Assembly: GCF_022369515.1 (NCBI RefSeq)
Contig: NZ_CP059724.1
Coordinates: 5,518,001-5,582,000 of the forward strand
Direction: 5' to 3'
Source: Paenibacillus sp. 19GGS1-52
GTDB taxonomy: Bacteria; Bacillota; Bacilli; Paenibacillales; Paenibacillaceae
DNA length: 64,000 bases
The notes below the pieces were generated by a model. The model was not told where the DNA came from. It made no database searches and was given only the letters and a program-made list of their open reading frames with translations. Shown in pieces: positions 1 to 7,307 of the stretch. Each line of letters opens with the position of its first letter. Position 1 is the first letter of the stretch. The translations under genes and the position numbers were made by a program.

Positions 1-346
1 CCAAAGTCGTAGTAATAAAAGGTTGATCCGCTAACGCTACAATAACTGCATCTGGCTGCATAGGCAGCACAGCATTAAGTCCACAGCGCAGCGAGAAAGA
101 CAACCCCAAGTGAGCAGTCAGACAAGTTTCAGTACGTCTAGCCCCCATTTTGCCCACAGTGGGGGGCAGCCATGTTAGTGTATCATCGGCCCGTACTACA
201 ACAATTAGCGGCTCCAAGTTACATCGGTCCAGTTCACTAAGGATGACGCTCCTGAGAGAAGCCTCCTGCGACAGCTGGAGTAAGATCTTTGACTCTCTCA
301 TCCGCCTGTTCTGCCCCGCCGCCAGATATATTCCTGCTATTTTCAT
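1..346 (-). CDS. MobA/PucB-like nucleotidyltransferase (partial, C-terminus beyond window)
   Basis: The reading frame opens at an ATG at 344-346 behind AAAGGAGGGGG and stays open to the window edge, so only about the first 115 residues are visible. The N-terminus reads MKIAGIYLAAGQNRRM, the LAAGxSxRM nucleotide-binding loop of MobA-like NTP transferases, and VIVALADQPFIT near the visible end matches the family's D-Q-P metal/nucleotide motif. Relatives include PucB (B. subtilis xanthine dehydrogenase accessory protein) and molybdopterin cytidylyltransferases, which finish the molybdenum cofactor of xanthine dehydrogenase. The gene lies 67 nt downstream of pucR on the same strand, so co-transcription is likely. 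The link with pucR favours the PucB role; exact nucleotide and substrate are not visible. Confidence 0.8.
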   Translation of the reverse strand, partial: MKIAGIYLAAGQNRRMRESKILLQLSQEASLRSVILSELDRCNLEPLIVVVRADDTLTWLPPTVGKMGARRTETCLTAHLGLSFSLRCGLNAVLPMQPDAVIVALADQPFITTTL

Positions 347-413
347 GTTTCCCCCTCCTTTATAGAAGTTTACGTGACCTGCCCATCTAACCCGTATCAT
401 TCCAGCGATTTTT

Positions 414-1988
414 TCAGTCCCGTCCCAGCATTCTGCGGAACATAAACACTAACTTCAATCTCATTAGATCACTTATTTTTTTGAAATCGACATCCAGCAA
501 TTCACTAAGCTTCTCAATCCGGTAGGTAGCCGTATTGCGATGGATAAACAGTTTTTTGGCAGTCTCATTCACATGACCATCATTCTCCAGATAGACCTCC
601 AGCGTGTGCAGCATTTCCTTTACATATTCCGGCTCCCGGCTAAGCAAACCTCGCAGGCTTCCATTGATGTATTTCTCCATAATTTCTGCAGGTAGCTGAC
701 TCAGCAGCAGTTCAAGTTCAAGCTGCCGATAATGCACAACGTTCCCGTGTCCACCCCACTTTTGGACCATTCCCATACATTCTTTGACCTCTGCAAAAGC
801 TTCTTTAAGTCCTTCGGGCTTCGTCTTGCAGCTACTGACCGCCGCTCGCGGAACATAGCCATTGTCAAACTTCAGGTTATGAAGACATGTATTGATCAGG
901 TCACGAAATTGCTCTGGACTGTGTCGGTCTCCTGGGTAAAGTGAAAGAAGTCCTTCATCGACAATAACATGTATCGCCTTCATCGTAAGCAGCACAGGGT
1001 GTTCGATATACTCTTCCTTTAATCTAAGCAATTCGCTTTGTCGCGCTTCTCCGGTTGCAATCGTATCAGACAGCACAAGCTGAAAAGGTGACGATAGCAA
1101 CTCAACCTCCAGTTTGACTGCAGCCTCTGCCAATTCCCCGCAGGACATCCCTCCGTTCAGACAACGCCGCAGCAAGCCACTGAATTCCCGATGCTCTGCC
1201 TGCTCAAAATAATCCTCATAACCAGATTGGATATGAAATGATATAAGCTCAGCCCCCTGAACGAACAAGCTTTCTTCTACAGGAAGCAGCAAAGGATCAA
1301 TAGAACAATAGATAAGATAACCGGAGCATTCATCCCCTTGTAGAAGCGGTATACGAAAGCCCGGCTTATCGCCCATACGAAAGCGTTGATTCCTCTTCTG
1401 CCAAGGCCAGCCTTCCAGCAGCTGTGGCTCCGTATATTCAGAATTATTATAGACAACGCCACCCCGGGCGCTGATTATGGCAAGCGGATGCTCGATCACC
1501 TCAGACACGGATTCAAACAACGGACGATTACGACCAGAACGTAAGGCAAACCGCATCAGCTTTCTCTGTTTCTCCATGATGCTCTGCAGAACATTGGTGC
1601 TGCGCGCATGCTCGGCGCGAAACAGCCCATTCATCTGATCGGAAAAGGTAAACTGGAATGGCAGCTCGATCAAAGGAAAATTCAGCATTTCCGCCTCGGC
1701 AATCAGCTTCTCCGGCACAGCATTCCAAAAGCGTCCCAGCTTGATGCCCAGTCCCGCGGACCCTCTTCGGTTCAATGTCTGCAGCAGAGCAGAAGCATCT
1801 TCCAAATTATCTTTAATCAAATACGCTGTCGTAAGCAGCATTTCTCCTTCCTTGATCCAATCTGAAATGTCGGGAGCATCCATCACATTAATTGACTTGA
1901 TAATCCGGTGCTTTCCTTTGGATCCGGCAATAAGTTTCGCTTCGGATAAAGGATAAATGGACAACGCTTCTTCAACCGTAAGATGCAT
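414..1988 (-). CDS. pucR: PucR family transcriptional regulator
   Basis: The 524-residue protein has the PucR layout: an N-terminal domain (MHLTVEEALSIYPLSEAKLIAG onward, about residues 1-125), a central GGDEF-like/regulatory region, and a C-terminal helix-turn-helix (about 465-515: ENDGHVNETAKKLFIHRNT followed by YRIEKL). B. subtilis PucR, of similar length, controls purine catabolism. The ATG follows a strong AAGGAGGGG. The gene is followed by a PucB-like gene on the same strand, and the upstream gap carries two TnrA/GlnR-type boxes, so nitrogen limitation probably governs it. Members also regulate other amide/ureide pathways, so purine control is inferred. Confidence 0.85.
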   Translation of the reverse strand: MHLTVEEALSIYPLSEAKLIAGSKGKHRIIKSINVMDAPDISDWIKEGEMLLTTAYLIKDNLEDASALLQTLNRRGSAGLGIKLGRFWNAVPEKLIAEAEMLNFPLIELPFQFTFSDQMNGLFRAEHARSTNVLQSIMEKQRKLMRFALRSGRNRPLFESVSEVIEHPLAIISARGGVVYNNSEYTEPQLLEGWPWQKRNQRFRMGDKPGFRIPLLQGDECSGYLIYCSIDPLLLPVEESLFVQGAELISFHIQSGYEDYFEQAEHREFSGLLRRCLNGGMSCGELAEAAVKLEVELLSSPFQLVLSDTIATGEARQSELLRLKEEYIEHPVLLTMKAIHVIVDEGLLSLYPGDRHSPEQFRDLINTCLHNLKFDNGYVPRAAVSSCKTKPEGLKEAFAEVKECMGMVQKWGGHGNVVHYRQLELELLLSQLPAEIMEKYINGSLRGLLSREPEYVKEMLHTLEVYLENDGHVNETAKKLFIHRNTATYRIEKLSELLDVDFKKISDLMRLKLVFMFRRMLGRD

Positions 1989-2034
1989 GCCACCCCTCCT
2001 TATATAAAATCATTTTCAATTATACGTTCCACAA

Positions 2035-2051
2035 TGTTACTTTATGTAACA
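2035..2051. promoter_or_regulatory. Putative TnrA/GlnR box upstream of pucR
   Basis: TGTTACTTTATGTAACA fits the TGTNA-N7-TNACA consensus bound by TnrA and GlnR of Bacillales without a mismatch in the fixed positions. It sits inside a perfect 8-5-8 inverted repeat (2033-2053), about 45 nt upstream of the pucR ATG. The gap 1989-2293 otherwise holds AT-rich sequence, a second box and the terminator of the neighbouring operon. Binding is inferred. Confidence 0.65.
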
Positions 2052-2106
2052 TTATAGAGAAAATGAATCCTATTGAAAAGAGAAAGTTAAAATTATCACT
2101 AAATTA

Positions 2107-2123
2107 TGTTAGATAATATTACG
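2107..2123. promoter_or_regulatory. Second TnrA/GlnR-like box upstream of pucR
   Basis: TGTTAGATAATATTACG matches TGTNA-N7-TNACA except for the last base (G for A). It lies 56 nt between boxes from the better site at 2035-2051, about 120 nt upstream of pucR, as expected for an upstream activating or cooperative site. Weaker than the first site on its own. Confidence 0.4.
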
Positions 2124-2227
2124 TAAGACACACAATATTAGAAAATTCCCTTTGGCAAAACAACCCTTCTTGCGATTCTAAAGCTCTTCTGTTCTGCTGC
2201 TGGCTGAATACTTTTTTTATTTTTTCG

Positions 2228-2273
2228 CAAAAAAACTTCCGAGCTCCACTAAAATAGCGGTGCAGGAAGTTCT
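2228..2273 (-). terminator. Rho-independent terminator after the amidase gene
   Basis: On the minus strand a GAACTTCC...GGAAGTTTTTTTG stem with a T-run follows the amidase stop codon by about 20 nt. It closes the ywrD-like/amidase operon and separates it from pucR. Confidence 0.75.
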
Positions 2274-2293
2274 ATAGAAGGCATTCTTTTAGG

Positions 2294-3463
2294 TCATTGC
2301 CATATATTCTTAACCCAGGACAGCAGGCGTTGATCCTGACCATGTCCTCCAATCACAGAAAGTCCCAGCGGCAGACCACTGTCCGAGATCACTGGCAGCG
2401 TGATCTGTGGGAGACCCGCCAACCCAGCGATACAGCTCAGCATCATCGCTCCGCTGCGGTTCTGCTCCAGTTGCTGCAAATCTCCACCGAGCAACGGCGC
2501 GGGCCCGGGTACTGTCGGAATCACGAGACATTTCTCCTCCCCGAGCAGAAGCCTCAGCCTGGCTGATATAGTCTGGCGCATCGTCTGTGCCAGACTATGA
2601 TCCTTACCCGACAGACTGGCTGCCCAAGCGAAGCGAGCAGCAATATCCGGCCCGAAGGTGGGCTTCACCTTCTCAATCCAGGCGCCATGAGTCGCCCATA
2701 TTTCATCGCCTTGCAGCTCTCGGAAGACATCCATCCAGCCTTTAAGTCCCTCCGGTGCGATTACCGTTTCGCTTGTGCTATCTGCTCCAGCCTGCAGTTG
2801 TCGCAGACCTGCACTTAAGCTTGCCGCACTCTCCTGTCCAGCAAGTGCCCAGCAGTCCGTAGCAACAAAAACCCTTGCCATTGTACTCTTCCTTATTTCT
2901 TCTGAGCCCAGCAACGCTGTTCCTACCTTCTGCAGCATGTTAACACTATCTGCTATCCAACCTACCGTATCAAAGCCCGGAGCGAGCGGAATTACTCCTT
3001 CCATCGATACCGCTCCAAGTGTTGGACGGAAGCCGTATACCCCGCAATAGGCAGAAGGTACACGAGTGGAACCCCCGGTATCTGTACCAAGGGCGAAATC
3101 CACGCTTCCAGCCGCTACGGCTACTGCCGAGCCACTGGAGGAGCCACCGGGGATGCGGTCCGATGCACGGGGATTTACCGGCGTGCCGTAATGATAGTTC
3201 TCGCCTCCGAGACTGTACATCAGTTCATCTGTATGTGTTGCGCCCTTCAAAGACGCCCCTGACAGCAGAAGCTTCCGCACCGCAGCCGCATGCCCTGATG
3301 ACGGCCCATGACTGCGCAGCCAGTCTGGATTACCGGCAGAAGAGCTGTGGCCAGCAACTGCGAATACATCCTTTACCGCGAAGATCAGTCCGTCCAGCGT
3401 CCCGTGTCCAAGGTTCGGAACCGCAAGCTCTGGCGTTATATAAGCACCATACCGATTGTTCAT
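2294..3463 (-). CDS. Amidase (amidase signature family, AMI1-like)
   Basis: The 389-residue protein carries the amidase-signature Ser-Ser-Lys set: Lys in FAVKDVF (about residue 31), the cis-Ser in GGSSSGSAVAVA (about 107-118), and the nucleophile Ser in ALGTDTGGSTRVPSAYCG. It would hydrolyse a small amide. The block GGENYHYGTPVNP and overall length resemble plant AMI1-type and related short amidases rather than GatA. The ATG at 3463 follows AAGGAGGGG. It is the second gene after a YwrD/HpxW-like hydrolase, 68 nt apart and ended by a terminator. In enterobacterial hpx clusters an amidase also accompanies the HpxW oxamate amidohydrolase, which suggests a ureide or amide nitrogen pathway; the true substrate is unknown. 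Confidence 0.8.
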   Translation of the reverse strand: MNNRYGAYITPELAVPNLGHGTLDGLIFAVKDVFAVAGHSSSAGNPDWLRSHGPSSGHAAAVRKLLLSGASLKGATHTDELMYSLGGENYHYGTPVNPRASDRIPGGSSSGSAVAVAAGSVDFALGTDTGGSTRVPSAYCGVYGFRPTLGAVSMEGVIPLAPGFDTVGWIADSVNMLQKVGTALLGSEEIRKSTMARVFVATDCWALAGQESAASLSAGLRQLQAGADSTSETVIAPEGLKGWMDVFRELQGDEIWATHGAWIEKVKPTFGPDIAARFAWAASLSGKDHSLAQTMRQTISARLRLLLGEEKCLVIPTVPGPAPLLGGDLQQLEQNRSGAMMLSCIAGLAGLPQITLPVISDSGLPLGLSVIGGHGQDQRLLSWVKNIWQ

Positions 3464-3531
3464 AAGCGTCGCTTCCCCTCCTTATCTCCCGTAAGCCCGG
3501 GGACCCTTCCTTTTGTATCTATCCTTCACAT

Positions 3532-5109
3532 TTACCATCCAATTGCCGCCCCGTCACAACGCGGGTCAGTTCCGCCGCTGCGGTAGCCGTTGCTATCAAT
3601 GGAGATGATATGGGCGTGGCCGACTATCCCATCATATCCGTCCACCTCACGCACCAGATGTCCAGCTTCCTTAAGCTCTGACAACACTTCGTCAGCCACC
3701 CTGTTCTCTACCTTCAGCTCTTGCGTAGGCTCGCCCCAAGTTCTACCCCACACAAATCGTGGTTCATCTACAGCCGCTTGCGGATTCATGCCATAATGCA
3801 GCATCCGTGTAAGCAGCAGCGTCTGAGTCTGTGGCTGTCCTTCGCCACCTTGAGTGCCGTATAGAATAGCAGGTTTGCCATCCCGGCATGCCATGGCAGG
3901 CATCAGTGTGTGAAAGCTGCGCTTATGCGGCTCCAGCGTATTGATAGACCCAGGATCAAGTGAGAAGAATGACCCTCTATTCTGCAACAGAATTCCCGTA
4001 TCTCCGGCCACGACTCCTGATCCAAATTCAAAATACAGGCTCTGGATAAAGGAGACCGAATTTCCCTCCTCATCCACTACTGCCGCATAAGCCGTATCCC
4101 GGCCAATCGGCTCGCTGCTAAGGTCCGCCGCCTTTTGCAGGGAAATTGTAGCGGCCAACTCGGCTGCATAGCCCTTATCCAGCAAATGATCCAGTGGAAT
4201 GTGGCTGAACTCCGGATCGGTAAGCACCTTATCTCGATCGCGGAAGCTCAGCTTCAGCGCCTCAATCAGCAGATGATAGTATTCATAGGAACCGTGCTCA
4301 ATTGCACCAAGATTGAAATTTTCCAGTATATTCAGACTCATCAACCCGGCAAACCCCTGCGAATTAGGGGGGACTTGATAAACCGTATGGCCATGATACT
4401 CCGTTGAGATCGGCTCAACCCAGTTGCCCTGATGATCAGCAAAATCATCCCGAGTAAGGAGCCCGCCGGCAGCCAGCATAAAATCACAAATATCCTCCGC
4501 GATCTTGCCTTTATAAAAAACATCCCGGCCACCGGCGGCCAAACTTCGCAGCGTCGCCGCCAACTGCCTCTGGACAAAGCGGTCGCCCGACGCTGGAACC
4601 ACTCCGCCCGGAATATAGATTGCAGACGCTTCCGCTGACAGTGCAGCACCAGCGAGAAGGGTATTGTTTCGTTGGTCCGGTGACAACGGAAATCCATCAG
4701 TCGCGTAGCTGATCGCCGGCTCCAGCACCTCTGCCAAGCTGAGTCGACCATATTGTCGCAGCATGGCCTCCCAGCTGTCCACCATCCCAGGAACCGTAAT
4801 TGCGCTGCTGATTCCCCTTCTTGGGATTGAGGATTGACCGGCATAGCGGCCCCTGTTGACTCCATAGCCTGAGCGTCCACTACCATTGTAAGCCCTGACA
4901 CGCCCTTCAGCGGCGCTATAGGTTAACCAGAAAGAATCGCCTCCAAGCCCCGTCATATGCGGATACACAACAGCCAGCGTGGCACTGACGGCTACCGCTG
5001 CATCAAAGGCATTTCCCCCTAGCTGCAAAATACGTGCACCTGCTGCAGAAGCTAAATAATGGGGGCTGACTACCATCGTCTTCGTGCCTATTACAGGTCT
5101 CTTCGTCAT
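3532..5109 (-). CDS. ywrD: Gamma-glutamyltransferase-family Ntn hydrolase (YwrD/HpxW-like)
   Basis: A 525-residue member of the GGT family. The N-terminal part has the family block PHYLASAAGARILQLGGNAFDAAVA and MTGLGGDSFW. The autoprocessing Thr is probably in GRDTAYAAVVDEEGNSVSFI, at the start of the small subunit, with GTQGGEGQPQTQTLL near the C-terminus. No signal peptide is seen, so it is cytosolic, unlike classical GGT. B. subtilis YwrD has this length and lies by the chromate-transporter genes ywrA/ywrB, as here. Klebsiella HpxW (oxamate amidohydrolase) is a relative. I chose the ATG at 5109 because it is 9 nt behind AGGGGG; an ATG at 5118 touches the ribosome-binding site. Function between GGT-like and oxamate hydrolysis is not decided. 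Confidence 0.75.
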   Translation of the reverse strand: MTKRPVIGTKTMVVSPHYLASAAGARILQLGGNAFDAAVAVSATLAVVYPHMTGLGGDSFWLTYSAAEGRVRAYNGSGRSGYGVNRGRYAGQSSIPRRGISSAITVPGMVDSWEAMLRQYGRLSLAEVLEPAISYATDGFPLSPDQRNNTLLAGAALSAEASAIYIPGGVVPASGDRFVQRQLAATLRSLAAGGRDVFYKGKIAEDICDFMLAAGGLLTRDDFADHQGNWVEPISTEYHGHTVYQVPPNSQGFAGLMSLNILENFNLGAIEHGSYEYYHLLIEALKLSFRDRDKVLTDPEFSHIPLDHLLDKGYAAELAATISLQKAADLSSEPIGRDTAYAAVVDEEGNSVSFIQSLYFEFGSGVVAGDTGILLQNRGSFFSLDPGSINTLEPHKRSFHTLMPAMACRDGKPAILYGTQGGEGQPQTQTLLLTRMLHYGMNPQAAVDEPRFVWGRTWGEPTQELKVENRVADEVLSELKEAGHLVREVDGYDGIVGHAHIISIDSNGYRSGGTDPRCDGAAIGW

Positions 5110-5145
5110 TCTTCCCATCCCCCTATGAACGTGTCGCCTAGTTAG

Positions 5146-5162
5146 TGCTATTTAACATTACA
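5146..5162. promoter_or_regulatory. Possible TnrA/GlnR-like site upstream of ywrD-like gene
   Basis: Read on the minus strand, TGTAATGTTAAATAGCA differs from TGTNA-N7-TNACA at one fixed position. It lies about 40 nt upstream of the ywrD-like start in the divergent gap (5110-5312) shared with the chromate-transporter pair. Suggestive only because better boxes precede pucR nearby. Confidence 0.3.
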
Positions 5163-5312
5163 TGAAATTCATCTGTCAATCGGTTAAGAGAGAACGTAAA
5201 TTCCAGCAGCGCTTTTTGTGATCCATGCACAAAGATTCTGTTCTATGTATTGTAATTTCTAGTTAGAATCATACGATTTGTATAGAATAGTTCTAAAGTA
5301 GGGAGGTCTCAT

Positions 5313-5891
5313 ATGAAATCGATTCACAATGATTATGTAGAATTAACGGTGGCTATGTTCAGAACCGGGATACTCGGCTACGGTGGAGGACCCTCTGTAA
5401 TTCCTCTGATCCGACATGATGCCGTTACCCGTTACAACTGGTTAAATGATGATGAATTTGGCGATACACTGGCGATAGCCAATGCACTTCCGGGTCCTAT
5501 CGCTACCAAAATGGCTGCTTACCTAGGCTACAAGCTACTGGGTGTAAGAGGTGCTATCCTGTCTGTCCTGGCCCATATCCTGCCCAGTTGTATTGCAATG
5601 ATCGCATTACTGTCAGCTGTCAATTATTTAAGTGGCTCTAAAGTAGTGGCCGGGATGATTGCGGGGGTATCTCCTGTAATCGCGGTGATGCTTGGAATGA
5701 TGGCTTACGAATTTGCGCAAAAAGCCTATAAAGGCTTGGGGAAAATTATGGGTATCTCCTTATTCCTGCTCGCCTTGCTATTACTTGAAGTGCTGCATGT
5801 GCACCCGGCTATTGTCATTCTGCTCTATCTCGCTTACGGAACGGTCCATTATCGAATACTTGCCAAGAAGAATCAAGGAGGGACATCATAG
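5313..5891 (+). CDS. Short-chain chromate transporter, first half (ChrA/YwrB-like)
   Basis: A 192-residue integral membrane protein with about five to six hydrophobic segments and the ChrA signatures GGGPSVIPLIRHDAV and NALPGPIATKMAAYLGYKLLG. Short CHR proteins have one half of a full ChrA and are coded as adjacent pairs; the two halves act together, exporting chromate (and perhaps sulfate) at the cytoplasmic membrane. The ATG follows GGGAGGTCTC. The partner starts right after the stop codon at 5892. The pair is divergent from ywrD-like, the neighbourhood known in B. subtilis ywrAB-ywrD. Which half corresponds to YwrA or YwrB is not fixed here. Confidence 0.85.
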   Translation: MKSIHNDYVELTVAMFRTGILGYGGGPSVIPLIRHDAVTRYNWLNDDEFGDTLAIANALPGPIATKMAAYLGYKLLGVRGAILSVLAHILPSCIAMIALLSAVNYLSGSKVVAGMIAGVSPVIAVMLGMMAYEFAQKAYKGLGKIMGISLFLLALLLLEVLHVHPAIVILLYLAYGTVHYRILAKKNQGGTS

Positions 5892-6431
5892 ATGGAATGG
5901 CTAAAACTGATTTACGGCTTTTTCATGGCTAATCTGCTCGGTTACGGCGGTGGCCCCTCTTCTATTCCACTGATGTATCAGGAGATTGTTCCACATTATG
6001 GCTGGCTCACCAATGAGCAATTTTCCAATATGCTGGCACTAGGCAACGCCCTGCCCGGTCCGATCGCTACCAAAATTGCCGCTTATGTGGGCTATGATGT
6101 TTATGGCTGGATCGGGCTGGTCGTCGCTTTACTGGCTACCATCGTTCCTTCTGCAACGGCGCTTATCATTCTGCTCCAAGTGATGCAGAAATATAAACAA
6201 TCGCCTGTAGTTAAGGGAATGACCTTGCTGGTACAACCGGTGATTGCCGTGATGATGGCTGTGCTAACCTGGAAAATGGCCAAGGGTCCCGCGGACTCCA
6301 TCGGAATTTGGCAGACTCTGATTATCGCTGCGATTGCTTTCTGGGCCATGAAGCATCTCAAGCTTCACCCTGCGTTAGTGATCCTTGTCGCTTTTGCCTA
6401 TGGCGGGCTTGTGCTCCGTTATACTGTATAG
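5892..6431 (+). CDS. Short-chain chromate transporter, second half (ChrA/YwrA-like)
   Basis: 179 residues, again with GGGPSSIPLMYQEIV and NALPGPIATKIAAYVGYDVYG, so it is paralogous to the preceding protein and completes the two-part transporter. The start codon follows the upstream TAG with no gap (TAG-ATG); AAGGAGG lies inside the upstream 3' end, indicating translational coupling. Several hydrophobic helices fill most of the length. Chromate is the tested substrate for family members; physiological substrate is inferred. Confidence 0.85.
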   Translation: MEWLKLIYGFFMANLLGYGGGPSSIPLMYQEIVPHYGWLTNEQFSNMLALGNALPGPIATKIAAYVGYDVYGWIGLVVALLATIVPSATALIILLQVMQKYKQSPVVKGMTLLVQPVIAVMMAVLTWKMAKGPADSIGIWQTLIIAAIAFWAMKHLKLHPALVILVAFAYGGLVLRYTV

Positions 6432-6434
6432 CTG

Positions 6435-6812
6435 CTATTTCAATATATAATGCGATAGTACTGCCTGTACCTCGTAGATATTCACAGATTTATTGAACGT
6501 CTTCTTTACCGGCACTGTACTGCTGGAGATATAGAGACATAACTCCGCATCCAGGTCGAAGTGTCCGGCAGTCTCGACAGAATAATGTGAAATACTTTTG
6601 TAGGGGATGGAATGGTATTCCGTTTTCTTCCCGGTTATTCCTTGTTTATCTACCAGAATAAGCCGCTTATCCGTAAAAATAAACATGTCTCTAATCAGCT
6701 TATAGGCTCGTTCAATCTTCTCCTGCGGGGCAAGAATCTGTGCATATTCTTGTTGTACTGCAGCAATATCCACCTGAGAAGCGTTACCGAGCAACCCGTC
6801 AAAAAGTGCCAT
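6435..6812 (-). CDS. PH domain-containing protein
   Basis: 125 residues with no membrane segment or signal. The core from IERAYKLIRDMFIFTDKRLILVDKQG through YKSISHYSVETAGHFDLDAELCLYI is the bacterial PH-domain pattern (like B. subtilis YvbH and relatives), a beta-sandwich of unknown ligand. It ends 3 nt from the convergent chromate-transporter stop, with no clear terminator between. ATG at 6812 lies behind AGAGGATG. Role unknown. Confidence 0.75.
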   Translation of the reverse strand: MALFDGLLGNASQVDIAAVQQEYAQILAPQEKIERAYKLIRDMFIFTDKRLILVDKQGITGKKTEYHSIPYKSISHYSVETAGHFDLDAELCLYISSSTVPVKKTFNKSVNIYEVQAVLSHYILK

Positions 6813-6948
6813 TGGTCATCCTCTTTTCGCCTAATAGATTTAGCGGGTTGTCCTCCGCCATAGAACCATATTATTGTAAATATAATAATATATGCAATGG
6901 AAATCTTCTTTATTTGCAAGAGATAGAATCGATTTTCAGCTTTGCCCC

Positions 6949-6977
6949 TTGCTTATTATGTGATAATTGAATAATAT
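6949..6977 (+). promoter_or_regulatory. Sigma-A-type promoter of the ABC-F leader transcript
   Basis: TTGCTT (6949-6954), 17 nt, TAATAT (6972-6977). Transcription would start near 6984, giving a short 5' end before the strong ribosome-binding site at 6994-7003 and the leader ORF at 7013. Confidence 0.6.
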
Positions 6978-7012
6978 GAATATAAATTTATCAAGAAGGA
7001 GGTGTGGTAGGA

Positions 7013-7177
7013 ATGGATCATAATTGGACCAACAGTGTTATTAGCCGGCTGCCGATAGCTATGGCTGGCATCGTTCATGTAAATGGTACTAACGGGAGAA
7101 CTCTGTCCATTTTCAAGAATCCAATAACACTAAACAATTGTGAAATACCTTTCCTGCCTTCACCTCGACGGATCTAA
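7013..7177 (+). CDS. 54-codon leader ORF upstream of the ABC-F gene
   Basis: ATG at 7013 lies 10 nt behind AAGAAGGAGGTG, the best ribosome-binding site in the area, and behind a 17-nt-spaced promoter. The product starts MDHNWTNSVISRLPIAMAG and ends SPRRI; I recognise no domain. A terminator hairpin follows the stop by about 15 nt and the ABC-F gene begins 130 nt after it. GTTATTAG early in the ORF (7037-7044) is complementary to CTAATAAC over the stop codon (7174-7181). The layout suggests a regulatory leader peptide, though an independent small protein is possible. Confidence 0.5.
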   Translation: MDHNWTNSVISRLPIAMAGIVHVNGTNGRTLSIFKNPITLNNCEIPFLPSPRRI

Positions 7178-7192
7178 TAACCGGAGAATGAT

Positions 7193-7226
7193 CAGGCCGT
7201 GGGGAAATTTCCCTGCGGTCTTTTTT
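7193..7226 (+). terminator. Terminator/attenuator between leader ORF and ABC-F gene
   Basis: GGCCGTGGGGAAA pairs with TTTCCCTGCGGTC (one mismatch and a G-T pair) and is followed by TTTTTT, a Rho-independent terminator. The only clear promoter for the ABC-F gene lies upstream of it, so read-through would be needed for full expression. Confidence 0.7.
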
Positions 7227-7307
7227 ATATTCAATTACGGACTAGAGCAATATTTCCACTTTGAGGGATAGATCACAGAGAGAGGGTATTCCTAAAGGAG
7301 AATCCTA

